A DNA stretch of 64,000 nucleotides from Chryseobacterium sp. Leaf405. GTDB lineage: Bacteria; Bacteroidota; Bacteroidia; Flavobacteriales; Weeksellaceae. The stretch is from NCBI RefSeq assembly GCF_001425355.1, contig NZ_LMQN01000019.1, positions 1 through 64,000 on the forward strand, given 5' to 3'. A model generated the notes under the pieces. The model was not told the DNA's origin. It did no database searches and saw only the letters and a program-made list of their open reading frames with translations. The translations under genes and the position numbers were made by a program. Shown one piece after another: positions 7,491-16,670 of this stretch (position 1 is the first letter of the stretch; each line of letters starts with the position of its first letter).

Positions 7491-8504
7491 ATGTTTTCAA
7501 AAATAGTAGTACACAGAGTCGGAAATAAAATCAATGGAGAATCGCTTATTCTTTCTCAGGAGGAGTTGCAGTTGGAAGAGGGAATGGCAGAATTGCTGGA
7601 AGATTATTTTTTAGGTTCGTTCAAATCCGAAGAAACGTTTAATTTTTACAGTGATTCTTATTTGGTAAATAATCCGGTGTACAGTGCTGTGTCAGAAATT
7701 TTTGATGACAAAGCAAAATTCCTTTGGGAATCTGAAAATATTGCAAAGCATCTTTTCGAAGCGGCCGAAAACCCAAGAGTTCAGGGCGGAGAATTATTCA
7801 TCGTATATTTTGAAGATGAAAGAGAAGGAACAGAAAGGGTCGACAAAATTGGAATTTTTAAAACCGAAAAAAGAGAATCTTTCCTGAAAATTTCTCCTCA
7901 AAGCGAGACTTTTGATATTGAAAAAGATCAGGGAATTGGTTTGTCAAAAATTGATAAAGCGGCTTTAATTTACAATAATCATAAAGAAACCGGATATGTA
8001 CTTTCTGTGGTTGATAACAACAAAAATGGTGATATGTATTATTGGTTTGAGGATTTTTTAAAGGTAAAGCAGCGTGATGACGAATATTTTCATACACAAG
8101 AAGCTTTAATGGTGTATAAAGATTATATTACCAAACAATTGCCTCAGGAATTTGAAGTTTCTAAAGCAGATCAGGCAGATTTCTTAAATAAATCAATCAA
8201 TTTCTTTAAAGAAAAAGAAGAGTTTAAGCTGGATGAATTTGCGAGTGAAGTATTGGGAGATGAGCATGTGATCGAGAGTTTTAATAATTTTAAAACAGAT
8301 TACGAGCAGGATATGCAGATCAATATTGCCGAAGAATTCCCGATCAGTGAAGCTGCGGTGAAGAAAACCCAGAGACATTTTAAAAGTATCATTAAGCTAG
8401 ATAAAAACTTCCACATCTACATTCACGGGGACCGTCAGAAGTTAGCGACGGGAGAAGATGAAAAAGGAAAATATTATATGCTTTATTTTGATAAAGAAGT
8501 GTAA
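7491..8504 (+). CDS. Nucleoid-associated protein, NdpA/YejK family
   Basis: A 337-residue protein. The ATG at 7491 gives MFSKIVVHRVGNKINGESL, a typical start for this family; upstream in-frame TTG codons lie in or before the promoter and are rejected. The acidic middle and the conserved end (KNFHIYIHGDRQKL, KYYMLYFD) fit the 37-kDa nucleoid-associated family (PF04245), which binds DNA and has been linked to nucleoid organisation. It has its own promoter and is followed after 23 bases by a cyclase gene that may be read from the same transcript. Confidence 0.75.
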   Translation: MFSKIVVHRVGNKINGESLILSQEELQLEEGMAELLEDYFLGSFKSEETFNFYSDSYLVNNPVYSAVSEIFDDKAKFLWESENIAKHLFEAAENPRVQGGELFIVYFEDEREGTERVDKIGIFKTEKRESFLKISPQSETFDIEKDQGIGLSKIDKAALIYNNHKETGYVLSVVDNNKNGDMYYWFEDFLKVKQRDDEYFHTQEALMVYKDYITKQLPQEFEVSKADQADFLNKSINFFKEKEEFKLDEFASEVLGDEHVIESFNNFKTDYEQDMQINIAEEFPISEAAVKKTQRHFKSIIKLDKNFHIYIHGDRQKLATGEDEKGKYYMLYFDKEV

Positions 8505-8527
8505 TTTTATTTGAAAATTATCTTCAT

Positions 8528-9301
8528 ATGGAACAGCCAAAAATAATTGATCTTTCTAAGCCCATTCAGTATAATGCGGGAGATCCGTGGTTTATGAAAG
8601 TGAAAATTAAACATAAATCACACAAAAAATCACATTGGCTGATTCGTTTGGCACTGGGACTTCCATCAAAATTATTTCCTAAAAACTGGATCGGTTGGTC
8701 AGACGACAAGATTCAGAGTATGGGGCTGCATTCTACTACTCATCTTGATGCACCTTGGCATTACGGTCCGGTGGTGGAAGGGAAACCTGCCAAAACCATC
8801 GATCAGATTCCGTTGGAGTGGTGCTATGGAGATGGAATTGTAATTGATTGCTCGCATAAAGAAGATTTCGTTGCCATTACGGTTGATGATCTCAAAAAAG
8901 ATTTGGATAAGAACGGAATTACCATAAAACAGGGAAATATTGTACTGATAAGAACTGACCGCGACAAATTAATGGGAACTCCGGATTTTCCCGACAAAGG
9001 AACAGGAATGAGCCGTGCAGCAACAGAATGGCTCATCGATCGGGGAGTAAAAGTAATGGGAATCGACCAGTGGGGCTGGGATCTTCCCCTGAAATTTATG
9101 GCAAAAAAAGCCAAAGAACTCAACGATCCCGAATATTTTTGGGAAGGTCACAGAGTTGGTATCAATAAAGAATATTTACATATGGAACAGCTTACGAACC
9201 TTGCCGCACTGCCTGTTTCGGGATTTAAAGTCTGTGTATTTCCGTTGAAAATTGTTGGCGGATCGGCGGCTCCTGCAAGAGTTGTTGCTATTATAGAATA
9301 A
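8528..9301 (+). CDS. Cyclase-family hydrolase (kynurenine formamidase-like)
   Basis: A 257-residue protein of the cyclase family (PF04199). The metal-binding signature is visible as HSTTHLDAPWHYG (about residues 66-78). IRTDRDK, WLIDRGVKVMGIDQWGWD and the C-terminal PVSGFKVCVFPLKIVGGSAAPARVVAI segment also fit. Members hydrolyse amide or ester bonds, N-formylkynurenine being the best-known substrate. No tryptophan-pathway gene is adjacent, so the substrate is unknown. It is probably cytoplasmic, as no signal peptide is seen. Confidence 0.8.
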   Translation: MEQPKIIDLSKPIQYNAGDPWFMKVKIKHKSHKKSHWLIRLALGLPSKLFPKNWIGWSDDKIQSMGLHSTTHLDAPWHYGPVVEGKPAKTIDQIPLEWCYGDGIVIDCSHKEDFVAITVDDLKKDLDKNGITIKQGNIVLIRTDRDKLMGTPDFPDKGTGMSRAATEWLIDRGVKVMGIDQWGWDLPLKFMAKKAKELNDPEYFWEGHRVGINKEYLHMEQLTNLAALPVSGFKVCVFPLKIVGGSAAPARVVAIIE

Positions 9302-9474
9302 TAAGGCAATAATTCTGAAATTTCAGTAATTATTAATAAATTTAATATTTAACGAATAACTTGAATTACTTCTCTTAAAGTCTTTGTTTTGTGAATTTTC
9401 GTGGTATCTGTTTTTGTGTAAAAAAGCATAATACCTTTAAAAAAAGTTTTATATTTGATTGGTCAAAATATTAT

Positions 9475-11682
9475 ATGAATTTTGTAGAATGTCATGAAGA
9501 GCCCATCCATATTCCGGGCTACATACAAAGTTTTGGTTATCTGATAGGCATTGATGCAGAATCTCGTTCCATAACTTTTTTTAGTAAGAATATTGAGGAG
9601 ATTTTTACTGTCGAAGATGCGGAACAGCTTTTCGGTAAAAGAATTACGGACTTTCCCGAAAGTTTTAAAAGCATTATAGAATCCGATATTTACACGTCTT
9701 TAGACAAGTTTACAAGAAGGGATAACGAAACGTATTTTGATAAAATTTTTATTTCCGGAAAAGAATACCATTTTTCTGTTTTCAAAAGCAAGAATAATAT
9801 TTTCCTTGAATTTGAGAAAGTTATAAATAATCCCAACAAACGAATTTCTAATAAATACGACAATTTTTATGTCATCGATGATGAGCAGGAAATTTGGGAA
9901 CAGCTTTTAAATACCCTGGAAAAAATCGTGAATTATGACCGGATGATCGTGTATAAATTCATGATGGACGGGTCCGGAAAAGTAATTGCAGAAAATCGTA
10001 AAGAAAATATAGAAAGCTACCTTGGTCTGCATTATCCGGAATCTGATATTCCGAGACAGGCAAGAGAACTTTACCTTAAAAAAAGAAAAAGAATTTTCAG
10101 TAACGTATATTCTGAGCCCGTTCCTATTTTCAGTAAATTGGAAGGAAATATAGATCTTACTTATTCAGGATCGCGTGCGATGTCGCCTATTCATGCACAG
10201 TATATCAAAAATTCTGGGTCGGCATCCAGCTTCAGTGTTTCTATTATTATAGATGATCACCTTTGGGGGCTGGTAACTTGCCAGAACACCGAGCCTAAGC
10301 ATATTGATCTGGAAGACAGAGTGCAGGCAGGTATTTTTACGGCATTGGCATCAAATGCTTTTTCCTCATTTAGATCTAAAAAAGAGCTTGAATACCGTTT
10401 AAGTTTAAATGACAGAACAACCAGATTAAAAGAAGAATTCATCAAATATAATTACGTATTTGATGCATTAGTAGAGAATAAAAATAAAATTAAAAATTTT
10501 CCTGAAGCTGATGGTTTGGCGATTATTTCAGATGATCATGTGGTAACAGAAGGTGTAACTCCCGATCGTCGGGTAATTGATAAAATCATTAAATGGGCGC
10601 ATGAAAATGTTGAAGAAAATATTTATCTGAGCCGCAATTTTTTAGGAAAGTATGGTGAATCATTAGGGTTGGATACATCTTCCGCAGGAATCATAATTTT
10701 CTTTGTTGAAAAAGAAAAAAATGAAATCCTGATCTGGTTCAGGAAAGAGTTTGATGAACACATCAACTGGGCAGGAAATCCGGAGAAAAAGATAGATGTG
10801 GTGGCAAAAGACGGACAAGAAATGCAGATGGTCTCGCCAAGAACTTCTTTTCATCTTTTTACCGAAAATATCAAAGGATGCTCCAAAAGGTGGAATTCCA
10901 AAAACATTGCGGCCGTACAGGCGGTGCGTGATGTAATTCTGGAAACTTCACATAAAAATTATACGGCAATCAAGAAGCTGAATGATGAGCTTAAAAAGGT
11001 AAATGAAGAGCTCGACAGCTTTTCTTATACCATTTCTCATGATTTGGGAACACCGCTTACGGTGATGAAACTGAATGCACAAATGCTTTTAAAAAGTATT
11101 ACAGATACTTCTGAAAAAAGCAGAAATAAGATTAATTCTATTATCGATGAAATCGACAGTATGGCTGCAATGATGCATGATGTCCTGCAGTTAAGCCGTG
11201 CAAAATATAGCGAAATTGAGCTGGAGAGACTGAATACAGCTCAGACGATTGAAAAAATTGTTGAAAATGCTAAAATCACTTTTAACAGTGCAAAAAGTGA
11301 AGTCGTTATTAAAGATTGTCCCGATGTTCTTGCCGATAAAACATTGCTTCATCAGGTATTTTTAAATATCATTAATAATGCCATCAAATATTCTTCACAG
11401 CAGGAATTACCTAAAGTAGAGATTTCAGGAACGGAAAAAGGAGATCATGTGATTTACAGGATCTCAGATAATGGAATTGGAATTCCTAAAGATCAGCAAC
11501 ATAAAATGTTTAAGATCTTCAACAGAATGGATAATGCGAAGAAATTCAAAGGGAATGGGGTAGGATTGTCTATTGTGCATAGAATTATGAAAAGAATCGG
11601 CGGAAATGTAGAATACGAAAGCGATAATAACGGAACTTGTTTCATTTTAACGTTTCAAAAACCTAAATTTGCGGAACTTTAA
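9475..11682 (+). CDS. Bacteriophytochrome sensor histidine kinase
   Basis: Starting at ATG 9475 gives 735 residues with Cys6 in VECHEEPIHIPGYIQ, the usual biliverdin attachment site; the longer open frame from 9391 is non-coding leader. Order: PAS (about 1-110), GAF with PESDIPRQARELY (about 185), PHY, then a HisKA dimerisation domain with phospho-acceptor His in SYTISHDLGTPL and an HATPase with NIINNAIKYS, DNGIGIP and GVGLSIV. It senses red/far-red light and signals by phosphotransfer. No response regulator is adjacent. The heme oxygenase gene that makes the chromophore follows 16 bases later. Confidence 0.93.
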   Translation: MNFVECHEEPIHIPGYIQSFGYLIGIDAESRSITFFSKNIEEIFTVEDAEQLFGKRITDFPESFKSIIESDIYTSLDKFTRRDNETYFDKIFISGKEYHFSVFKSKNNIFLEFEKVINNPNKRISNKYDNFYVIDDEQEIWEQLLNTLEKIVNYDRMIVYKFMMDGSGKVIAENRKENIESYLGLHYPESDIPRQARELYLKKRKRIFSNVYSEPVPIFSKLEGNIDLTYSGSRAMSPIHAQYIKNSGSASSFSVSIIIDDHLWGLVTCQNTEPKHIDLEDRVQAGIFTALASNAFSSFRSKKELEYRLSLNDRTTRLKEEFIKYNYVFDALVENKNKIKNFPEADGLAIISDDHVVTEGVTPDRRVIDKIIKWAHENVEENIYLSRNFLGKYGESLGLDTSSAGIIIFFVEKEKNEILIWFRKEFDEHINWAGNPEKKIDVVAKDGQEMQMVSPRTSFHLFTENIKGCSKRWNSKNIAAVQAVRDVILETSHKNYTAIKKLNDELKKVNEELDSFSYTISHDLGTPLTVMKLNAQMLLKSITDTSEKSRNKINSIIDEIDSMAAMMHDVLQLSRAKYSEIELERLNTAQTIEKIVENAKITFNSAKSEVVIKDCPDVLADKTLLHQVFLNIINNAIKYSSQQELPKVEISGTEKGDHVIYRISDNGIGIPKDQQHKMFKIFNRMDNAKKFKGNGVGLSIVHRIMKRIGGNVEYESDNNGTCFILTFQKPKFAEL

Positions 11683-11698
11683 TTCAAAATAAAGAAAC

Positions 11699-12250
11699 AT
11701 GGTATCTGAGTATTTAAAACAAAACACCGCGGAGTTTCATGATGCAGCTGAAAAATTATTTAGTTCCGACAAAATTTTCAGTAAAACATTCACTTTAGAA
11801 GACTACAAAAAAATCATCAACACCAATTATTTGATGTTGCTGAATTCAGAAGATAAAATTTTCAACAGCCTTTCTGATAACTTCTCTGAAAAACTTCAGC
11901 TAGACAACAGGAAAAAACTTCCTTTAATTGAAAAAGATCTGGCAAGCCTTTCTCTTGAAAATAAAACTGCTGCTCACAATCTTGAATTTGATAATGAAAA
12001 CGAAGCGCTAGGAGCAATGTATGTGATTGAAGGTTCTACGTTGGGGGGAAACGTCATTGCAAAACAGCTTTCTAAAACAGAAGGTTTCGATGATATAACC
12101 TTCAATTTTTTTGGATGCTACCAGGAAAATACAGGACCGATGTGGAAAAACTTTAAAGAAGTTCTTGATACAGAAGTTACGGAAGAAAAATACGACGAAG
12201 TATTATCCGGAGCTAAAAAATTATATACGTTCTTATTAAACGTTAACTAA
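11699..12250 (+). CDS. bphO: Biliverdin-producing heme oxygenase
   Basis: A 183-residue helical protein. EFHDAAE places a His at residue 14, the expected proximal heme ligand, and AMYVIEGSTLGGNVIAKQL is the glycine-containing distal helix of the family. Heme oxygenase opens heme to biliverdin, iron and CO, and biliverdin is the phytochrome chromophore. The 16-base spacing to the upstream kinase supports a bphP-bphO operon. A strong hairpin follows at 12293-12326. Confidence 0.88.
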   Translation: MVSEYLKQNTAEFHDAAEKLFSSDKIFSKTFTLEDYKKIINTNYLMLLNSEDKIFNSLSDNFSEKLQLDNRKKLPLIEKDLASLSLENKTAAHNLEFDNENEALGAMYVIEGSTLGGNVIAKQLSKTEGFDDITFNFFGCYQENTGPMWKNFKEVLDTEVTEEKYDEVLSGAKKLYTFLLNVN

Positions 12251-12292
12251 TTTTTTTCAATACAATACAAATATTACTTTTGAAGATAATTA

Positions 12293-12326
12293 AATTCCTG
12301 AAAGATTGCCCAATCTTTCAGGAATT
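12293..12326. terminator. Perfect hairpin after the heme oxygenase gene
   Basis: Two perfect 15-base arms (12293-12307 and 12312-12326) around GCCC. No U-run follows on the plus strand, so it may be a weak terminator or an mRNA-stabilising hairpin. The following promoter elements overlap its right half. Confidence 0.5.
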
Positions 12327-12336
12327 GTTAAATTTG
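12306..12336 (+). promoter_or_regulatory. Candidate mdh promoter
   Basis: TTG at 12306-12308 and TAAATTTG at 12329-12336 with a 20-base spacer, 54 bases before the mdh ATG. A second possible -7 element, TACTTTTG, lies at 12275-12282. Confidence 0.45.
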
Positions 12337-12390
12337 GGAGTCAAATTTTTGAACTAAACTTTACTAATAAATTTAAAAAAAGTATACATT

Positions 12391-13317
12391 ATGAAAGTAA
12401 CCGTAGTAGGTGCAGGAGCTGTAGGAGCAAGTTGTGCAGAATACATCGCAATGAAGAACTTCTGTTCAGAGGTAGTTTTGGTAGATATCAAAGAAGGATT
12501 TGCTGAAGGTAAAGCAATGGATTTGATGCAGACAGCATCTCTTAACGGATTTGATACAAAAATTACAGGAACAACAGGAGATTACAGCAAAACTGCAGGT
12601 TCTCATGTAGCTGTTATTACTTCAGGGATTCCAAGAAAACCGGGGATGACAAGAGAAGAGCTGATCGGTATCAACGCAGGAATCGTAAAAGACGTTACTG
12701 AAAACTTGGTAAAACATTCTCCTGAAGTGATCATCATTGTGGTTTCTAATCCAATGGATACAATGGCTTATCTTGTACACAAAACTTCAGGTCTTCCTAA
12801 GCACAAAATCATCGGTATGGGTGGTGCATTAGATTCTGCAAGATTCCAGTACAGATTGGCAGAAGCATTGGGAGCTCCAATTTCTGATGTAGACGGAATG
12901 GTAATCGCTGCTCACAGCGATACAGGTATGCTTCCTCTATTGAGCAAAGCAACTAGAAACGGTGTTCCGGTAACTGAATTCTTAGACGAAGAGCAACAAA
13001 AATATGTAATCGAAGAAACAAAAGTAGGAGGGGCAACGCTTACGAAATTGTTAGGAACTTCTGCTTGGTATGCGCCGGGTGCTGCAGTTTCTGTAATGGT
13101 TCAGGCAATTGCTTGTGACCAAAAGAAAATGATCCCTTGTTCTCTGATGCTTGAAGGTGAATACGGACAAAACGACATCTGTCTTGGTGTTCCTGCTATC
13201 ATCGGGGCAAACGGAGTAGAGCAAATCGTAAACATCACCCTTACTGCAGACGAGCAACTGAAGTTTGCTGAAGCTGCTAAAGCGGTAAGAGAAGTAAATG
13301 GTGATTTGAAATTTTAA
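12391..13317 (+). CDS. mdh: Malate dehydrogenase, LDH-like type
   Basis: A 308-residue cytoplasmic enzyme that interconverts malate and oxaloacetate with NAD in the TCA cycle. The Rossmann motif is VVGAGAVGASCAEY at the N-terminus. SGIPRKPGMTREEL, VVSNPMDTMAYL, GMGGALDSARFQYRLAEAL and AAHSDTGMLPL (catalytic His) follow in order. Length is usual for the family. It is monocistronic, with its own candidate promoter and a very strong terminator at 13333-13380. Confidence 0.96.
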   Translation: MKVTVVGAGAVGASCAEYIAMKNFCSEVVLVDIKEGFAEGKAMDLMQTASLNGFDTKITGTTGDYSKTAGSHVAVITSGIPRKPGMTREELIGINAGIVKDVTENLVKHSPEVIIIVVSNPMDTMAYLVHKTSGLPKHKIIGMGGALDSARFQYRLAEALGAPISDVDGMVIAAHSDTGMLPLLSKATRNGVPVTEFLDEEQQKYVIEETKVGGATLTKLLGTSAWYAPGAAVSVMVQAIACDQKKMIPCSLMLEGEYGQNDICLGVPAIIGANGVEQIVNITLTADEQLKFAEAAKAVREVNGDLKF

Positions 13318-13332
13318 TATTTCAAGCTTTAT

Positions 13333-13380
13333 ATAACTGAAAGAATCCGTCTCACAACTGAGACGGATTCTTTCAGTTAT
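13333..13380. terminator. Bidirectional terminator between mdh and the lipoprotein gene
   Basis: Two perfect 22-base arms (13333-13354 and 13359-13380) around CAAC. The right arm overlaps the last codon and stop of the convergent lipoprotein gene, so one hairpin serves both genes. Confidence 0.85.
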
Positions 13381-13814
13381 TTATAGAAAGTATATTTTAT
13401 GTAGTCGTTTACTCCGTCACTATTGTAGTCATAATTATCGGGAGTAAGGATAACCAATTTACTGGTTGTAGATTCCAGAACGGTTGATATAGATCCGCTG
13501 ATGTTAATTTTCTGTTCAGTCTGGTTGTAAGTGTAATCTACAGTAGCAGTAGATTTCTGGCAATTGGTGCCAATACTGTTGTAATCGTTTAGATAATATT
13601 TGCCATCATTTCGGAACTCATAAGTACTTTGTTTTTTGCAGTCGTCAATCACTTCCTGCCCTAAAACTGTGGTTTGGTTGGTTCCGGAAATAGTCGTTTT
13701 AGACTGTATTTTCCAGATTCCTATAATATTGTTTTGATTTTGAGATGGTTCATCATCATTACTGTTACAAGATACGGCGCCTAAAGCAATAATTCCCAAT
13801 AAGATTTTTTTCAT
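13377..13814 (-). CDS. Lipocalin-like lipoprotein
   Basis: A 145-residue lipoprotein. The signal peptide ends in a lipobox (LGAVSC), followed by an Asn/Asp-rich linker. The domain then opens with IIGIWKIQSKTT, the G-x-W start of lipocalin-like domains common in Bacteroidota. Beta-strand-like segments with YEFRNDGKYYLND follow. Its ligand is unknown. It stands alone and converges on mdh with a shared terminator. Confidence 0.75.
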   Translation of the reverse strand: MKKILLGIIALGAVSCNSNDDEPSQNQNNIIGIWKIQSKTTISGTNQTTVLGQEVIDDCKKQSTYEFRNDGKYYLNDYNSIGTNCQKSTATVDYTYNQTEQKINISGSISTVLESTTSKLVILTPDNYDYNSDGVNDYIKYTFYK

Positions 13815-13901
13815 GATTAATAATTTTTTGTGAACATAAGAAAAAAAATGGACTTCAGAAAATTATTCCATAAAATTATTTTGCGGTCTAATCGTTTGTA
13901 A

Positions 13902-14159
13902 TTAAATATTCCTGTCTTTTATCTCCTTCTTCAGTTTATTCAAATTATTAATATTTACAACCAATATGGGAATAAATGCCATTGGCATTATTGAAAAAGC
14001 ATTGAATCCTTTTGTTGAAGTAAATATATTAGTGAAGAACATTAAAACCATTGCCACTGCAAGCATAATGGTCATGGTTTTTACTTTCTTTTCATTACTG
14101 ATTAATTCTTCGTTGGTGTATTCGGTTATCGGTTTATTTTTTAAGTCTGAATTTTTCAT
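13902..14159 (-). CDS. Small two-span membrane protein
   Basis: From ATG 14159 (MKNSDLKNKPITEYTNEELI) it has 85 residues, with two hydrophobic spans (MTIMLAVAMVLMFFTNIF and AFSIMPMAFIPILVVNI) and a basic tail. The upstream ATG at 14195 would overlap the preceding gene and is less likely. Similar proteins carry the database name redox-active disulfide protein 2, but no Cys is present here, so that name is uninformative. It probably follows 14192-14728 in one transcript. Confidence 0.6.
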   Translation of the reverse strand: MKNSDLKNKPITEYTNEELISNEKKVKTMTIMLAVAMVLMFFTNIFTSTKGFNAFSIMPMAFIPILVVNINNLNKLKKEIKDRNI

Positions 14160-14191
14160 GAATTTAATTTTCTGATGAATGATAGGATTAA

Positions 14192-14728
14192 TCAATTGCT
14201 TTTCGGTATTTTAAACAGAAGAATAATTACCCATGCTTGAAGAATTGTCTGTGCAATATTAAATGTTGCCAAAACGAGATTGGTTTTTATTGTTGTAATA
14301 ACTTCCGGAAGTGAAATGAGTCCTAAAAGAAATAAACCTCCCAAAAGATATTTTACCCAGCTTTTTCCTTTTGAAATCAAATATCCTATTCCAAAAATAA
14401 AGATTAAAGTGGCAAAAGCTATGAAAATATTAGAAGGGCTGTTCAATAATTCATGCAGCCAAATTATATTGGTAATTGCCAATGCTCCGCTAAGATATAT
14501 GAGATTGGATGCTTTAATATAATTAGGATTAATTTCTTTATCCTGTATATTATTTACACTCAAAGATTGAATTCTTTCTATTTCCTGAGAGCTGAGCACT
14601 CTCCCTCTTTCTTTGAGGATTTCATAGGCATATTGAATAGCTTCGGGAACAAATCTGCTTTCAGGCTGAATATATTTTTCAAGTTCCTGATCGGACATTT
14701 TTTTGAGAATATTTTTATCTGCGCTCAT
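14192..14728 (-). CDS. Membrane protein with helical cytoplasmic N-terminus
   Basis: A 178-residue protein. The first 75 residues are hydrophilic and helical (KMSDQELEKYIQ, QYAYEILKERG), followed by about four membrane spans up to VIILLFKIPKSN. No catalytic motif is visible. It is read in the same direction as the small membrane protein immediately downstream, and the pair probably form one transcript. Confidence 0.6.
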   Translation of the reverse strand: MSADKNILKKMSDQELEKYIQPESRFVPEAIQYAYEILKERGRVLSSQEIERIQSLSVNNIQDKEINPNYIKASNLIYLSGALAITNIIWLHELLNSPSNIFIAFATLIFIFGIGYLISKGKSWVKYLLGGLFLLGLISLPEVITTIKTNLVLATFNIAQTILQAWVIILLFKIPKSN

Positions 14729-14987
14729 TTAATTTTTAATTCGCAATATTAGAATCACGTAAATATAAAATAAAAACTTCAAAATTATCTTAATTAAAAA
14801 CTGCCTGAATTCCAATGGAGAAAGATTGGTTTTATTCTTACGGGTTGTTTAATAATAGCTAAGTTAGTTGATTTTTCTTTGTCCTGAACCAAGAAAGATT
14901 TCGAAAAGTCTTCAACTTTCAGGAATGTAGCTGAATCTACTTTTTGTAGTCGAAAAAACTTTACAGTTGTGGCAGAGTTTATACAAA

Positions 14988-16556
14988 CTATTCTTTTTCA
15001 TTTGGATCAACTTTTTTTATCATGAATATAACCATTAAAGTTCCAATGATAAATCCACTCAATAATCCTCCAATATGTGCAGCGTTATCAATACCACCTG
15101 TTAATCCCATTAATAAATTAATTCCAATAAAGACTATTATACTTAATAAGAATGCTTTACTGAATTCGGGAGTAAAGATTTTAAATACCATAAATGAAAT
15201 AAAAAGTCCATACATACCAAATATTGCTCCTGAAGCTCCGATACTTACAGTTTCATCATGCCAGAAAAGACTTACTAAGCTGGCAAGAATTCCGTTCAAT
15301 AAATAAATTAACAAGAAATATTTCCTTCCTAAAAGCGGTTCCAGAAAAATTCCTACAAATAATAATCCATACATATTGGTAAACAAATGCATTATTCCAC
15401 CATGCAGAAATGTACACGTTAGTAATCTCCACCATTGTCCATCTTTTGTTAATGGACCAAAATTGGCACCCCAATTCAGCAGATCCTGTCCTTTAAAGGA
15501 AATGAAACCATATCCCATAAAAAACATGAGAAGAAAAATAGCAATATTAATGTATATTAGGATTAACGTTATAAAATACCCTTCTTTAGGAATTAAAAAA
15601 TCGAGAAATTCTTTGACTTCTCTTTCAGCTTCCTTGTCCGGTTTTCCTGCTTTTATTCTGTTTAGATGTCTTTCATCAATCTTTGGAATTAATATCATGA
15701 TCAGCCAGACAACAGATCCAATCAATGAAGATTTAATAATCCATTCCAGTTGATCTCCGTTTCTTGTTTCAAAAGGTTCATTGATTCCTTTTAAAATAAT
15801 GGGATTTGGAGAAATAGTCTTTTCAAAGAATTTGTTGTTTTTAACTGCATTTGTAAAACCGTGCTTTTCATCTGAATTTCCTATGTGGTCTAAATATTTG
15901 AATTCTGAAAGATTTTTTGATCTAAAATCAATTTCACTTTTGTTGGTAAATTCTCGAAATTTTTTTTCTTTTTCATCCGGTTTTAATCTATTGCTGATTT
16001 TTTCAGAATATTCTACTCCGAGCCATGCTTTAGGAATCGAGCCAATAGTGTCATTGGGTTTTTCAAAAATTGGAATAGCAGCGTAAATTTGCATGCTGAA
16101 GTTTTCATTGTTTCTGCCACTTACTTCTGCATCCAGAAAAATTCCAGGACGATTTTTATCAATATAATAAGATTGTAAGGTGTAATATTTTGTAGGATCA
16201 GATTTATTAATTTCAGAAATTGTTTTGAGTTGTGTTAATTTTCCGGATGCTTTAATGATATAGTCCTGCGACATAACTGATAGAATTGTAAGAGCAATCC
16301 AAGCTACAATACAATAAAGGTCAATTAAACTGTCTTTTGAGGTTTTTAGATTTAAAATTTTCAGTTTTGGTCTCAAATAAAACCAAGAAATTAAAGCTGC
16401 AAGAGAAATGGGAATTCCGAAATTGGTAATGATTTCTTTTGGCTGAAATAGTTCGAATTTTATGAAAATAAGCCAATGAAGAAAAGTATATCCAACTAAT
16501 AAACTAATTAAGCTTATAAAAAAAGGCTTAAAAGTAATGTTTAATTTGTCGTACAT
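14988..16556 (-). CDS. Rhomboid-family intramembrane serine protease
   Basis: A 522-residue protein, long for a rhomboid. Two N-terminal spans flank a large soluble insert (about residues 110-275), then the rhomboid core begins near residue 325. The core shows TFLHGGIMHLFTNMYGL, the catalytic Ser in GASGAIFGMYGLF and the catalytic His in DNAAHIGGLLSGF. Rhomboids cut membrane proteins within the bilayer. The inserted domain is not recognised and may select substrates. About 260 bases without a gene lie downstream. Confidence 0.88.
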   Translation of the reverse strand: MYDKLNITFKPFFISLISLLVGYTFLHWLIFIKFELFQPKEIITNFGIPISLAALISWFYLRPKLKILNLKTSKDSLIDLYCIVAWIALTILSVMSQDYIIKASGKLTQLKTISEINKSDPTKYYTLQSYYIDKNRPGIFLDAEVSGRNNENFSMQIYAAIPIFEKPNDTIGSIPKAWLGVEYSEKISNRLKPDEKEKKFREFTNKSEIDFRSKNLSEFKYLDHIGNSDEKHGFTNAVKNNKFFEKTISPNPIILKGINEPFETRNGDQLEWIIKSSLIGSVVWLIMILIPKIDERHLNRIKAGKPDKEAEREVKEFLDFLIPKEGYFITLILIYINIAIFLLMFFMGYGFISFKGQDLLNWGANFGPLTKDGQWWRLLTCTFLHGGIMHLFTNMYGLLFVGIFLEPLLGRKYFLLIYLLNGILASLVSLFWHDETVSIGASGAIFGMYGLFISFMVFKIFTPEFSKAFLLSIIVFIGINLLMGLTGGIDNAAHIGGLLSGFIIGTLMVIFMIKKVDPNEKE

Positions 16557-16670
16557 TGATGATTAGAAATTTTCTTCAAAGATCTACATTTTATAAATTA
16601 CTAACCAATATAAAAGAGCGGAAAAATCACCTTTGAAACAGATGTTACCACATTTCTAAATGTAAAATTT

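Noticed and set aside
9391..9474. Longer N-terminus for the bacteriophytochrome
   Set aside because: The family begins a few residues before the chromophore Cys. ATG 9475 places Cys at residue 6, and the added sequence looks non-coding.
13902..14159. Redox-active disulfide protein name for the small membrane protein
   Set aside because: The sequence contains no Cys, so a disulfide function is not possible.
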